From: Streptomyces sp.
GTDB lineage: Bacteria > Actinomycetota > Actinomycetes > Streptomycetales > Streptomycetaceae
Assembly (NCBI RefSeq): GCF_019510245.1
Contig: NZ_JAEKKT010000164.1
Span: 30,907 to 94,906, forward strand
Direction of reading: 5' to 3'
Length of the DNA: 64,000 bases
The notes under the pieces are model-generated. The model saw only the letters and a list, made by a program, of their open reading frames with translations, made no database searches and was not told the origin of the DNA. Position 1 is the stretch's first letter, and each line of letters opens with the position of its first letter. Positions 1 through 10,230 of the stretch are shown here, one piece after another. Made by a program: the position numbers and the translations under genes.

Positions 1-1739
<1,739 letters not shown>

Positions 1740-1743
<4 letters not shown>

Positions 1744-2186
1744 GCACGATGCAGGCGACGACCGTCAGATGTCCCCACTGCGGGCGCACCAACCGGGTGC
1801 CCGTGGCTGCGGAGGGCCGCCCCAAGTGCGGCCACTGCAAGCAGCCCCTGCCGTGGATGGTGGACGCGGGCGACGACGACTTCACCGAGGTCGCCGAGCG
1901 GGCCGACGTCCCCGTCGTGGTCGACCTGTGGGCCACCTGGTGCGGCCCCTGCCGCATGGTCAGCCCCGCACTGGAGAAGGTCGCCACCGATCTCGCCGGC
2001 CGCATCAAACTCGTCAAGGTCGACGTCGACAAGAACCCGCGACTGTCGCAGCGTTTCGAGGTCCAGGCCGTGCCGACACTGCTGATCCTCGACCAGGGCG
2101 AGACGGTCGCCCGGCAGGCGGGGGCGGCGCCCGCCCCCGCTCTGCGCCGATGGGTGGAACAGTCGATCACCGCCCGGAGAGGGTGA
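1740..2186 (+). CDS. Thioredoxin with N-terminal zinc finger (TrxC type)
   Basis: A 148-residue cytoplasmic thioredoxin. An N-terminal zinc-ribbon-like pair, C11-x2-C14 and C30-x2-C33, is followed by a thioredoxin fold with active site WCGPC at residues 67-71 and the cis-proline AVPTL loop. This arrangement is that of thioredoxin 2 (TrxC), a zinc-binding thioredoxin linked to oxidative stress in other bacteria. The ATG overlaps the clpB stop by four bases, so the two are almost certainly cotranscribed. The next gene follows within a few bases, and a reductase-like fusion lies two genes on, so the cluster couples protein disaggregation with thiol chemistry. Start choice is fixed by the ATGA overlap and by the need to include the first CxxC. 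Confidence 0.9.
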
Positions 2187-2191
2187 TCCGG

Positions 2192-2455
2192 ATGACCCTG
2201 CATGCAGACCCCCACCTCGCGCTTGTCCGGCGGGTCCAGCCGCTGACCACAGAAGGGTGTCAGGAGTGTCTGAGGCTCGGCTCCCCGTGGGTCCACCTGA
2301 GGCTCTGCCTGACCTGCGGGCACGTCGGCTGCTGCGACTCCTCGCCGAACAAGCACGCTCGCAAGCACGCGGCCGCCGTCGCCCATCCCGTCGTGCAGTC
2401 GTTCCAGCCCGGCGAGGACTGGCGCTGGTGCTACGTCCACGAGGCGCTCGTCTGA
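2192..2455 (+). CDS. UBP-type zinc finger protein
   Basis: An 87-residue protein with the cysteine/histidine spacing of the ZnF-UBP fold: C-QE-C near the N-terminus, then CLTCGHVGCCDSS, a KHARKHA histidine run and a terminal WCYVHEA segment. In eukaryotes the fold binds the ubiquitin C-terminus; small stand-alone versions occur in actinobacteria, where the ligand is unknown. ATG 2192 is preceded by GGAGAG at about 10 bases. A GTG at 2183 overlapping the thioredoxin stop would add three residues and is possible. The stop shares bases with the next ATG (TGATG). In this operon it sits between a thioredoxin and a reductase-like protein, suggesting a redox or adaptor role, but nothing in the sequence proves that. 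Confidence 0.8.
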   Translation: MTLHADPHLALVRRVQPLTTEGCQECLRLGSPWVHLRLCLTCGHVGCCDSSPNKHARKHAAAVAHPVVQSFQPGEDWRWCYVHEALV

Positions 2456-4269
2456 TGTCCGGCGACCAGGCGCTGCCGGGCGCAGAACCGGCGCCGGAGG
2501 AAACGGGCAAGGCCGCCTTCTGGGAGACCCCGGACATCTACGGCGCGTATCCGCGCCTTACGGAGGACCAGACAGCACGTCTGGCGGAGCACGGGCAACG
2601 CCGGAGCATGGCGCCGAACGACGTGCTGATCCGGGAGGGGGAGCGCTGCGAGACGTTCTACGTCGTCCTCAGCGGTTCCGTCGCCGTCGTCGAGGACTAC
2701 GGCACTCCCGAGGAGCACCTGCTGCGCGTGCACGGCCCCGGTCGCTTCATCGGCGAACTCGGCCTGCTGTACGGACAGGTGGCCTTCTACACCGCTGTCG
2801 CCAAGGAGCCCGGCGAGGTCCTCGTCGTTCCCCTGGACCAGTTGCGCCACCTGGTGTCCCAGGACTCCAGCATCGGGGACGTCGTGCTGCGCGCCTGTCT
2901 GGGCCGTCGCGCGCTGCTCGTCGGACAGGGCGCCGGCTTCCGCATCATCGGCTCGCGCTACTCGCCCGACACCAGACGGCTGCGCGAGTTCGCCGTCCGC
3001 AACCGGCTACCGCACCGCTGGATCGACCTGGAGACCGACGAGGAGGCCGAGGAGCTGCTGCGCCGCTTCGGCGTCGGCCCGGCGGAGACACCACTCGTCA
3101 TCTGGCGGGACACCACCCTGTTGCGCAACCCCAGCAACGCGGAACTGGCCCGACTCATCGGCCTGCCGTCACTACCCGCCGGAAACCGTCACGGCGACGT
3201 CCTCATCGTAGGCTCCGGGCCCGCCGGCCTCGCTGCCGCGGTGTACGCCGCCTCCGAGGGCCTGAGCACCACGGTGGTGGAGGCGATGGCCACCGGGGGC
3301 CAGGCCGGCACGTCGTCCCGTATCGAGAACCTCCTCGGCTTCCCGTCCGGCATCTCCGGCGCCGAACTCACCGAACGCGCCGTGCTCCAGGCCGACAAGT
3401 TCGGCGCCAGGATCAGCCTTCCGCAGGAGGCGACCGGTCTCCATGCCAAGGACGAGGACCACTACGTGGTGGCGTTCGCCGACGGCAGCGAGATCGCGGC
3501 CCGCGCCGTCGTCCTGGCCATGGGTGCCCGCTACCGCCGGCTCCAGGTGCCCGGCATCGAACGCCTGGAGGGCACGAGCGTGCACTACTCGGCGACCGTC
3601 TACGAGGCCCAGCAGTGCCGCACCGACCCGGTGGCCGTCGTCGGCGGAGGCAACTCGGCAGGCCAGGCGGTGCTGTTCCTCGCCGGGTACGCGCCGAAGG
3701 TGCACCTGCTGGTCCGAGGAGCCGGCCTTGAGGCCAACATGTCCCGTTACCTGGTCGACCAGGTCGAGCGCCATCCGGGGGTGGAGGTCATGCTGCACAC
3801 CGAGGTCACCGAGGTCATCGGCCAGGAGGTGCTGGAGGAGCTCGACGTGGTCGACAACCGCACGGGCGGGCACCGCCGGCTCGCGGTACGGAGCCTGTTC
3901 GTCTTCACCGGAGCCGACCCTCACACCGAGTGGCTCGCCGGCACCATCGCCCTCGACTCCCGCGGCTTTGTCCTCACCGGGCCGGAGGCCCAGGAAGCCT
4001 GCGCCTCCCCCCAGGTGTGGCACGGCCGCGGGCGTTCGTGCATGACCCTGGAGGCCAGCCTGCCCGGGGTCTTCGCGGTAGGGGACGTCCGCAGCGGCTC
4101 GGTGAAGCGGGTGGCCTCCGCGGCCGGTGAGGGCGCGATGGCCATCCACTTCGCGCACCGGCACCTGGGGCACTCGGCCGCACCCGGCACCACGGGCACG
4201 TCCGCTGTCGCGGGCCACTTGGACGTCTCCCCACGCATACGTCACAAGGAGTCCGCATGGCTCACATGA
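2455..4269 (+). CDS. Cyclic-nucleotide-domain / thioredoxin-reductase-like FAD fusion
   Basis: A 604-residue fusion. Residues about 45-160 look like a cyclic-nucleotide-binding (Crp-type) domain (GERCETFYVVLSGSVAVVED, FIGELGLLYG). Residues about 165-240 resemble a thioredoxin/glutaredoxin-like fold without a CxxC. The rest is a class II pyridine nucleotide-disulfide oxidoreductase: FAD motif VGSGPAGLAA near residue 252, NAD(P) motif VVGGGNSAG near 395 and the terminal FAVGDVRSG near 538. The catalytic CxxC of thioredoxin reductase is absent; the equivalent stretch reads YSATVYEAQQC just before the NAD(P) motif, as in a known group of TrxR-like proteins. It therefore cannot be assumed to reduce thioredoxin by the usual route. 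Start ATG overlaps the preceding stop, giving a tight operon. Confidence 0.85.
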   Translation: MSGDQALPGAEPAPEETGKAAFWETPDIYGAYPRLTEDQTARLAEHGQRRSMAPNDVLIREGERCETFYVVLSGSVAVVEDYGTPEEHLLRVHGPGRFIGELGLLYGQVAFYTAVAKEPGEVLVVPLDQLRHLVSQDSSIGDVVLRACLGRRALLVGQGAGFRIIGSRYSPDTRRLREFAVRNRLPHRWIDLETDEEAEELLRRFGVGPAETPLVIWRDTTLLRNPSNAELARLIGLPSLPAGNRHGDVLIVGSGPAGLAAAVYAASEGLSTTVVEAMATGGQAGTSSRIENLLGFPSGISGAELTERAVLQADKFGARISLPQEATGLHAKDEDHYVVAFADGSEIAARAVVLAMGARYRRLQVPGIERLEGTSVHYSATVYEAQQCRTDPVAVVGGGNSAGQAVLFLAGYAPKVHLLVRGAGLEANMSRYLVDQVERHPGVEVMLHTEVTEVIGQEVLEELDVVDNRTGGHRRLAVRSLFVFTGADPHTEWLAGTIALDSRGFVLTGPEAQEACASPQVWHGRGRSCMTLEASLPGVFAVGDVRSGSVKRVASAAGEGAMAIHFAHRHLGHSAAPGTTGTSAVAGHLDVSPRIRHKESAWLT

Positions 4270-4317
4270 CGAATGGCGAACGATGAGATCACGAGATGGA
4301 AGAAGGAGGCGATGGCG

Positions 4318-4818
4318 ATGGCCATGCCCGTCCGGCGCCACCGCGGTGGCGGCCTGCAGGAAAGGCCCGTCTGGGCACCCACCCCTGTCAATCCCCTGGT
4401 CGAGTTCGACGAACTGCTCAGCCAGATGAGCGGCCTGCTGGAGTCGACGGTGGGCGCGGCACCCGCGGCCGTGTGGACGCCTCTCGCGGACGTGTCGGAG
4501 TCCGAGGACGCCTTCCACATGGAGATCGAACTCCCCGGGGTGAAGAGCAAGGACATCGACGTAGAGGCCAACGGCCCCGAACTCGTGGTCACCGGAGAGA
4601 TCAAGGAGCGCGAGCGCAAGGGTGTCCTGCGCCGCAGCACCCGCCGCGTCGGAGCCTTCGAGTACCGATTGCGGCTGCCCGGAGAGCTGGACACCCACAA
4701 GATCAAGGCTGAGATGCAGGACGGAGTGCTCAGCATCACCGTCCCCAAGACCGACGTCGCAAAGCCGCGGCACGTCGAGATCACCGAGGCGAGTGGAAGT
4801 ACCGAGAGCAGCGGCTGA
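4318..4818 (+). CDS. Hsp20 / alpha-crystallin small heat-shock protein
   Basis: A 166-residue small heat-shock protein, an ATP-independent holdase that keeps unfolding clients soluble for the ClpB/DnaK system. The alpha-crystallin domain runs from about residue 50 (PLADVSESEDAFHMEIELPG) through the conserved LRLPGELDTHKIKAEMQDGVL block to ITVPK near residue 145. Three ATGs lie close together; AAGGAGG at 4303-4309 is best spaced for ATG 4318, while ATG 4312 is too close and ATG 4273 has no clear ribosome site. It lies 48 bases after the reductase-like fusion and may be part of the clpB operon. A nine-codon open frame with its own AAGGAG site (ATG 4257 to TGA 4286) sits just upstream. Confidence 0.88.
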   Translation: MAMPVRRHRGGGLQERPVWAPTPVNPLVEFDELLSQMSGLLESTVGAAPAAVWTPLADVSESEDAFHMEIELPGVKSKDIDVEANGPELVVTGEIKERERKGVLRRSTRRVGAFEYRLRLPGELDTHKIKAEMQDGVLSITVPKTDVAKPRHVEITEASGSTESSG

Positions 4819-4908
4819 AACGCAAGCGCCGCGGTTTCGGGCACCCATCCGGCACCGCGGCCGGGCCGGCGAGGCTCGACACCCCTCACGGCGGCGAAGA
4901 CGCGCTAC

Positions 4909-5046
4909 GTGGCGCCCCACCGTTGGTGGTTCTTCCTGCCTTTCTCGCTGCCCTTCTTCGTGGCGTACGCGGGAGCGAACTCGGCCCGTCTGACAGTGAG
5001 CGAGGTTCTGAAAATCGCCGACCGCACCGCCCGCCGCCGGGAGTAG
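4909..5046 (+). CDS. Possible small membrane protein
   Basis: A 45-codon open frame with a GTG start. It begins with an aromatic, strongly hydrophobic stretch (RWWFFLPFSLPFFVAYA) that would make one membrane helix and ends in a basic tail (TARRRE). Third codon positions are mostly G or C, as in real genes of this genome. No clear ribosome-binding site is seen before the GTG, and the frame is open further upstream, so the start is uncertain. No family is recognised. It could be a real small protein, the tail of a lost gene, or chance. Confidence 0.3.
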   Translation: MAPHRWWFFLPFSLPFFVAYAGANSARLTVSEVLKIADRTARRRE

Positions 5047-5151
5047 GAGCGCGCCGGAGTTCGCCGCCACCGCCCCGGGCACCGGACCGGGCAGCACCCT
5101 GTACTCCCGAGGACGGCCGGCACCGCGGGTACGGCAAGTCGTACGTCCGCC

Positions 5152-5300
5152 ATGGCCGAACAGCGCCTCGACGACGAGATCGAACAGATATCCCACGCGC
5201 TCCGCCCCGGGCGCTTCCGCCGTGCTCTGCGTGAGTCCGGCGGGAGTCTCGGGCCAAGGGCCTTGCGAGCGGCATCTACGCGCCGCCGGACGGACCCGGC
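5152..5300 (+). pseudogene. Decayed small winged-helix-like gene
   Basis: The first frame reads MAEQRLDDEIEQISHAL then GRFRRALRE; a second frame continues as RRESRAKGLASGIYAPPDG. Together these resemble the two ends of a small actinobacterial DNA-binding protein family, but with the middle missing in frame and a frameshift near base 5240. The second frame has no stop before the DUF2267 gene and runs into it. The recognition rests on remembered family patterns and is weak; the region may simply be intergenic. Confidence 0.35.
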
Positions 5301-5366
5301 CGGCCGGACGGCGCACTGGGCGATCCCCAGGTGACCAGCGGTGACCAAGGCAGAAGGAAGTCAGTT

Positions 5367-5759
5367 ATGAAATATGACGGATTCCTCGCCCGTGTGCGCG
5401 AGCGAGGCGAATACAACGACCAGGACGAAGCCGCGGACGTCACCAACGCCGTGCTGGAAGTGCTGGCCCAACGGATCAGCCCGGGAGAGGTCAAGGACCT
5501 CGCATCCCAGCTGCCCGGCCCGCTGGGACAAGTCCTGGACCATGCCACGCCGCAGCAGGCGCGAGGATTCGGGATCGAAGAGTTCTACCGCCGGGTCGCC
5601 GAGCGCACCCATGCCCGGCCGCGTACGGCGCAGTGGGACGCCAGCGCGGTTCTGACCACCGTGGCCGACGCTGTCACCGGCGGAGAGCTGAATCAGATCA
5701 TCAGCCAGCTCCCGTCCAGTTACGCGGTCCTGTTCGGCAAGGCCGACCTCGCGGACTGA
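5367..5759 (+). CDS. DUF2267 domain protein
   Basis: A 130-residue protein that is almost entirely a DUF2267 domain: MKYDGFLARVRERGEY, then a helical repeat with VLEVLAQRISPGEVKDLASQLP and a second half-repeat VADAVTGGELNQIISQLPSSY. The family is acidic and helical and is often found near stress genes in Streptomyces; its biochemical role is unknown. ATG 5367 is preceded by AAGGAAG at suitable distance. An in-frame ATG at 5331 would add 12 residues unlike the family and was not used. It follows the Hsp20/redox cluster on the same strand but is separated by about 550 bases, so it probably has its own promoter. Confidence 0.85.
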   Translation: MKYDGFLARVRERGEYNDQDEAADVTNAVLEVLAQRISPGEVKDLASQLPGPLGQVLDHATPQQARGFGIEEFYRRVAERTHARPRTAQWDASAVLTTVADAVTGGELNQIISQLPSSYAVLFGKADLAD

Positions 5760-5929
5760 GCCCGTGAGGCGTGGTGTTGTCGAGGGTGTTGATCGTCTGA
5801 CAGTCGTGTGGGATGGATTCTGCAGGCCGTCACCGGGGGCCCTGCAAGCGCGGGTATGGCGCTGCAGATGCGGGGCACCATACCGGCGCCGCTTCCCGGA
5901 GACCGAGCTACGCTCGGCATCCACCGACG

Positions 5930-6154
5930 TCAGCGTCTGCGTCGCCGCAGTGCCGGCGCCACGGCTGTGCCCTCCGACTCTTGCGGTGACGGATCAGGGG
6001 GCTGCCACTCGAACATCAGAATCGTGGCGTCGGCGCTGCCTTTGTTGTGTCGATGCTCGAGGATGGCATGGATGAGCGGGCGCAGCATTTCTGGGGCGCT
6101 CCGCCCTGCTGCGGTCGACCGGATGATGTGGTCGGTGAAGCGCTCCAGGCCGAA
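5930..6154 (-). pseudogene. C-terminal remnant of a PP2C/SpoIIE-type phosphatase
   Basis: On the minus strand an open stretch reads GLERFTDHIIRSTAAG, then LRPLIHAILEHRHN and DATILMFEWQPPDPSP before a stop. This matches the end of actinobacterial PP2C/SpoIIE-type serine phosphatases, where the DDAT(I/L)LL(F/L)EW segment holds the last metal ligand. Here one of the paired aspartates is replaced (SADAT). No start codon or upstream catalytic part can be found, so it is a 3' fragment. It lies directly downstream of another SpoIIE-family gene on the same strand and may be left from a second copy. Upstream bases to about 6366 hold nothing else recognisable. Confidence 0.5.
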
Positions 6155-6366
6155 CGGGCACGCTGATCAACGCGCCCGGGCCGACAAGCCGTCCGCTCCC
6201 TTCAACGCCTTCTTCCGCATGGTCTTCGGTGTCCTCCTGCGCTGATCGCGGCCAGCCGCTGAAGACTTGTACACGACGCCACCCGCACCAGGTGCTCCGC
6301 CGACCTCCCGAGACGGGCGCGGGAAAGCCAGAGCGCCTCTGTGCACGACTCCTTGTCGGAGGGGCG

Positions 6367-8718
6367 CTATGGGCGCTGTGAGGGGAAGGTCTGCTCGGTC
6401 CAGACCGTCTTCCCGTCGTTGGTGTAGCGGATACCCCAGTTCTGTGCGAGCTGCGCGCAGATGAACAGGCCGCGGCCGCCTTCGTCGACCGTTCGTGCGT
6501 GGCGCAGCCGCGGAGCGGAGATGCCGGAGTCGTGGACCTCGCAGGTGAGCTTCCGGTCGTTGATGAGGCGCAGGTGTACGGGCGGCGCGCCGTACCGCAG
6601 GGCGTTGGTGACAAGCTCGCTGACGACTTCCTGCGTGTCGTAGGCGGTGTCCTCGTCCACGCCCCAGTCGGCGAGTTGGCGCCGGGCGTGGCGCCGCGCG
6701 ACGGCGGGGGCGGTGGGCTCATCGTCCAGCGGCCAGGTGGCTACGCGGTCGGCGGGGAAGGAGTGGGTGCGGGCGAGGAGAAGGATGGCGTCGCCGGGAA
6801 GGGCATCGATGCGGAGTCGGTAGAGGATGTCGTCGCACAGGTCCTGCAGGGGTCGGTCGGTGTGGGCGAGCAAGCGCTGGAGCGGCTGCGTGCCGCTTGT
6901 GCCGTGCTCGGGCCGTGCCGCAAAGAGAAGCGAGGTCGTGTAGAGGGCGAGGACCTCTCCTTCGGCCAGGGTGACGGCGGTTGTGGCGTACGGGGGCCCT
7001 CCACCGCCGCCGAGGGCACCACCCGCAGCCAGCTCGACCACTCGGGTGCCGGAACCGGGGCCGGCGACGACGGGCGGCGGGTGTCCGGCGGAGGCGATGG
7101 TGCACGTCTGAGCGAACGGGTCGTAGAGCACGCACAGGCACGTCGCGCTGAGGGGCTGGCTGCGCACGGGGTCGCCGAGTGGCAGCGCCCTCCGCTCCCA
7201 CGCGAGACGGGCCATGGTGTCGTCGAGCCGGGCGAGGAACTCGTCGGGTTCCAGGTCCAGTGCGGCGAGCGACTGCATGGCGGTCCGCAGCTGCCCCATG
7301 GTGACGGCGGTGTGGATGCCATGGCCGGCGACTTCCCCCACGACCAGGGCCGTACGGGCGCCGGGCAGGGCGCAGGCGTTGGACCAGCCCCCGGCGCCCC
7401 GGTCGTCGGCCACGTACAGGTCGGCGGTCTCGATCGCGGTCTGCGAGGGAGGAGCCGGGGGCAGCAGATGGCGCTGCAATGTCGCTGCGATGGTGTGCTC
7501 GCGGGTGTAGCGGCGGGCGTTGTCGATGCTCAGGGCGGTGTGCGTGGCCAGTTCCAGGGTGAGGGCGAGTTCCTTCTCGTCGAATCCGCCCAATCGCTGG
7601 GTGCGGTAGAGGCTCAGCAGCCCGAGCGCCTTTCCGCGCAGCGTCAGCGGTGTGACGAGCAGGGCGCGTGCGCCGGATGCGCGAATCGCTTCGGCCCGCG
7701 CCGGATCGGCCGCCAGCCAGGGCGTGTCGGGGCCGAGGGCGATCGTGCGGGGCTTGAGGTCGGCCAGCGCCTGCGCGTACGGGGTCGGGAACGGCAGCGC
7801 GCGGACATCTCCCACCGGATGCGCCCGGGCCTGCTGGTCTCCGCCGCTGTTCCCGAAGGCGGCCCGACGCAGGGGCACACCCCGTCCCAGAGGGCTCAGC
7901 GGTGGTTCCTCTCCACGCACCACGGGCTCCACCACTTCCACGACGGCGATATCGGCGAACCCGGGGACCAGCGCGTGGACCAGTTCCTGGCAGGTGACCA
8001 CGACCTCCAGGGTTTGTCCCACCCGCTCCCGGACGGCATACAGGGCCTGGACTCCGCGGCGTGCCTTCTCCTGATCCGTCACGTCGTGGGCCACGACCAC
8101 CGCCCTCGCTACATCCCGCAGGGGAAGCACGGTGACCGTATACGCGGGCGGGGGATCGCCGTTCGGGTCCGTCCACATCACGTGGTCCCTCGTCGAAGTA
8201 CCGTCCGTCATGGCCTGGCGCAGCATGTTCTCCAGTTCGCCGGGGGAGGCAAGAGGCCACGCATCGGTGAGGGGGCGTCCTTGGATCTGCGGTGCGCTCG
8301 CGCCGGACAGGGCCTGAGCTGCCGCGTTGGCCGACACGACGTGCAACTCCTCGTCCACCACGAACAGAGCCTCTGCCATGTGGGCGGACAGCGCATCGAG
8401 TACCGCGCTCTCGATGCCGGGCACCATTCCGTCCGCAGGTGGGAGAAAGATCCCCCACGTCACCGAACCGTCGTCCCGCAGCACCGGCCGCACATGCAGG
8501 CCACCGCCGGCGGCGCCCACTGCAACATCAAGCAGGCCGTCATCCCTGCAGCGCTCCAGGTCACCACCACCTGGCGCGGGGACAGGGCTGACCAGGTCGG
8601 TCGCCGGCCGCCCGACCACCTCGCCCGCCGGCCGCCCCCACAACTCCTCCGCCTGGTGGCTCCACTGCACGACCACGCCCCCGCCGTCCACGACCATCAG
8701 CGGCGTCTCGCCGGCCAT
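6367..8718 (-). CDS. PAS/GAF/SpoIIE-like/HATPase sensor-regulator, altered phosphatase site
   Basis: A 783-residue soluble multidomain regulator. Order: PAS (about 1-100), second PAS (about 120-225, ending VVVAHDVTDQEKARR), GAF (about 230-400), SpoIIE/RsbU phosphatase-like domain (about 415-630) and an RsbW-type HATPase (about 650-783, with VVSELVTNALRYG and GGRGLFICAQLAQNWG). Such proteins usually dephosphorylate anti-anti-sigma factors and bind sigma or anti-sigma partners. Two metal-binding aspartates look lost: the usual GGDW(Y/F)D is GGWSNA and the usual GDVxGHG is GEVAGHG. The phosphatase may be inactive or regulatory. Start ATG 8718 has GGAGGTGG just upstream; a longer frame to 9072 lacks family-like sequence. 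Confidence 0.85.
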   Translation of the reverse strand: MAGETPLMVVDGGGVVVQWSHQAEELWGRPAGEVVGRPATDLVSPVPAPGGGDLERCRDDGLLDVAVGAAGGGLHVRPVLRDDGSVTWGIFLPPADGMVPGIESAVLDALSAHMAEALFVVDEELHVVSANAAAQALSGASAPQIQGRPLTDAWPLASPGELENMLRQAMTDGTSTRDHVMWTDPNGDPPPAYTVTVLPLRDVARAVVVAHDVTDQEKARRGVQALYAVRERVGQTLEVVVTCQELVHALVPGFADIAVVEVVEPVVRGEEPPLSPLGRGVPLRRAAFGNSGGDQQARAHPVGDVRALPFPTPYAQALADLKPRTIALGPDTPWLAADPARAEAIRASGARALLVTPLTLRGKALGLLSLYRTQRLGGFDEKELALTLELATHTALSIDNARRYTREHTIAATLQRHLLPPAPPSQTAIETADLYVADDRGAGGWSNACALPGARTALVVGEVAGHGIHTAVTMGQLRTAMQSLAALDLEPDEFLARLDDTMARLAWERRALPLGDPVRSQPLSATCLCVLYDPFAQTCTIASAGHPPPVVAGPGSGTRVVELAAGGALGGGGGPPYATTAVTLAEGEVLALYTTSLLFAARPEHGTSGTQPLQRLLAHTDRPLQDLCDDILYRLRIDALPGDAILLLARTHSFPADRVATWPLDDEPTAPAVARRHARRQLADWGVDEDTAYDTQEVVSELVTNALRYGAPPVHLRLINDRKLTCEVHDSGISAPRLRHARTVDEGGRGLFICAQLAQNWGIRYTNDGKTVWTEQTFPSQRP

Positions 8719-8984
8719 GGAAACCACCTCCGCCTTCCAGCTTGCCCGCCTGCCAGGGGCTGCGCCGCCGCAGATCGCACCCAGCCACGGCTCTGCACGA
8801 AGCGCGGAACGAGAAACCCCCTGTGACCTCCACTGGCGGACCCCGACGAACCCCGCGCGCCAAGCCCGAGGACGCCGGGTCGACCTGCGGATACTCGCCG
8901 TCCCCGTCGGTTCCGACCGGGGCTTACAGGGGTCCCCAGGACCAGCGCCCAGGTGCGCGATGCCGACGAACCAGTGAACGATGA

Positions 8985-9473
8985 GAGGGGCGCCAGACTG
9001 ATCAGGGCCACCGGATCGCCTGGCCGGGGCTGCGGCTGTGTCGTCGGCATCGGACCGTCGTCGCGGACCCACCCGGCGATGGCCGCGCCTGCTTCAACGG
9101 ATACGCGCTGTGGACGTATCTCACCACGCCCTTCCTGCTGGCGATGCCCGGCTTCAGCGTCACCGAAATCGAACCGTGGCGGGAAGGCGACGAGCTCTGG
9201 CGCGGGCTGCGCGCCGCCTTCCCGCCCGACATCGCCAGCCACAGCACGCGACAGGACTTCTACTTCGGCCCCGACCATCTCCTGCGTCGGCATGACTGCC
9301 ACGTCGACATCGCAGGCGGGTTCGCCGCAGCACAGTACGTCTACGACATCGTGGAAGCAGACGGGATCCGCCTGCCCACCAAACGCCGGGCCTACCGAAG
9401 CGATGCGGGCAACCGCCCGATCCTGGACCGGACGATGGTGTCCATCGACGTCAGCAACGCCCGGTTCACCTGA
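8985..9473 (+). pseudogene. 5'-damaged conserved hypothetical gene
   Basis: A frame open from 8985 to the stop at 9473 reads as a coherent protein: GHRIAWPGLRLCRRHRTVV, FNGYALWTYLTTPFLL, PWREGDELWRGLR, QDFYFGPDHLLRRHD and VEADGIRLPTKRRAY. It looks like a conserved actinobacterial hypothetical family, function unknown. No ATG, GTG or TTG lies at the proper 5' end; the first ATG is 9144, well inside conserved sequence, and a stop at 8982 closes the frame upstream. A neighbouring frame with MRDADEPVNDERGARL could be the missing start, which would need a frameshift near 8998. It is most likely truncated or frameshifted. Confidence 0.55.
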
Positions 9474-9483
9474 CGACGGGTGT

Positions 9484-10221
9484 TCATGCCCCAAGGGTGG
9501 CCAGCCAGCGCAAGGCGCTGAGGCTCGGCAGGAAGAAGTACTCGCCGCCGCGCGTGGTGACGAAGCGCTCGACGCCGTGCAGGCGACGCCGGACGGGGTG
9601 CTGCGGGATCGTGAAGATGCCCGAGCCGTCGTTGTCGCCGGTGAGCAGGTCCTTCTCCACGTCGAGGCCGGCGAAGTTGCCGTCGTTGAACCATTGCGAT
9701 TCCACGAACTCGAACTGGCGGTCGAGGTGCGCGTTGACGGCGATGAACACGATGCCGCGGTCGGCGCCGTCGTCGTCCAGGGTGCCTGCCGGGAGTGGCG
9801 GACCGTAGCTGGTGCTCCGCCGGATCAGACGGTGGAGGTCGACGTCACCGATGATCTCCGAGTCACGAGGATTGGCACGCCTGGCGTGGGAGCCACGGGG
9901 GCAGACCGCACCGTGCGGGTCGGAGGCGTAGAGGAAGTCGTTGTTGCGCTGCTCGTCCGCCCCCAGGTCCGGGTCGTCGTGCTCGGGCGCCAGGATCAAG
10001 GGGGCTCCGCTCGGCCAGCGGCCCACGATCTTCGCGGCGAGCAGCGACTCCTCTTCCGGGCTGTGGGCGTTGTCGCGGAGGTACCGCCGGAAGGCGGCGA
10101 CGCGTGTGTGCAGCTTCCGCCAGACCACGAACGTGCCGTTACGGCCCAGCACGTCCGGCTCCGGCATCGGGGGCAGGTTTCCCGTCTGATCGGGATAGCC
10201 CAGCACGAACTCGCCCGCCCT
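9484..10221 (-). pseudogene. DyP-type peroxidase, C-terminal half only
   Basis: The minus strand encodes the C-terminal half of a dye-decolorizing heme peroxidase: GEFVLGYPDQTGN, LGRNGTFVVWRKLHTRVAAFRR, CPRGSHARRANPRD (proximal heme-histidine region), RGIVFIAVNAHLDRQFEF and the end GGEYFFLPSLSALRWLA. The family is normally about 400 or more residues with an N-terminal ferredoxin-like half. Here similarity stops upstream of about 10221 and is replaced by unrelated sequence next to a CCCGCCC/GGGCGGG palindrome. The first half and the real start are missing. ATG or CTG codons inside the remaining frame could give a 240-residue product, but it would lack half the fold. Confidence 0.7.
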
Positions 10222-10230
10222 GAGGGCGGG
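10214..10230. repeat. Short GC palindrome at the broken end of the DyP gene
   Basis: Seven-base arms CCCGCCC and GGGCGGG around a TGA loop. It lies exactly where homology to the DyP peroxidase ends. It could be a chance GC hairpin or the edge of a lost mobile element; no transposase is recognised beside it. Confidence 0.4.

Noticed and set aside
3172..5316. Very long minus-strand frame over the reductase and hsp20 genes
   Set aside because: High-GC antisense frame; the plus strand has clear domains and the minus translation has none.
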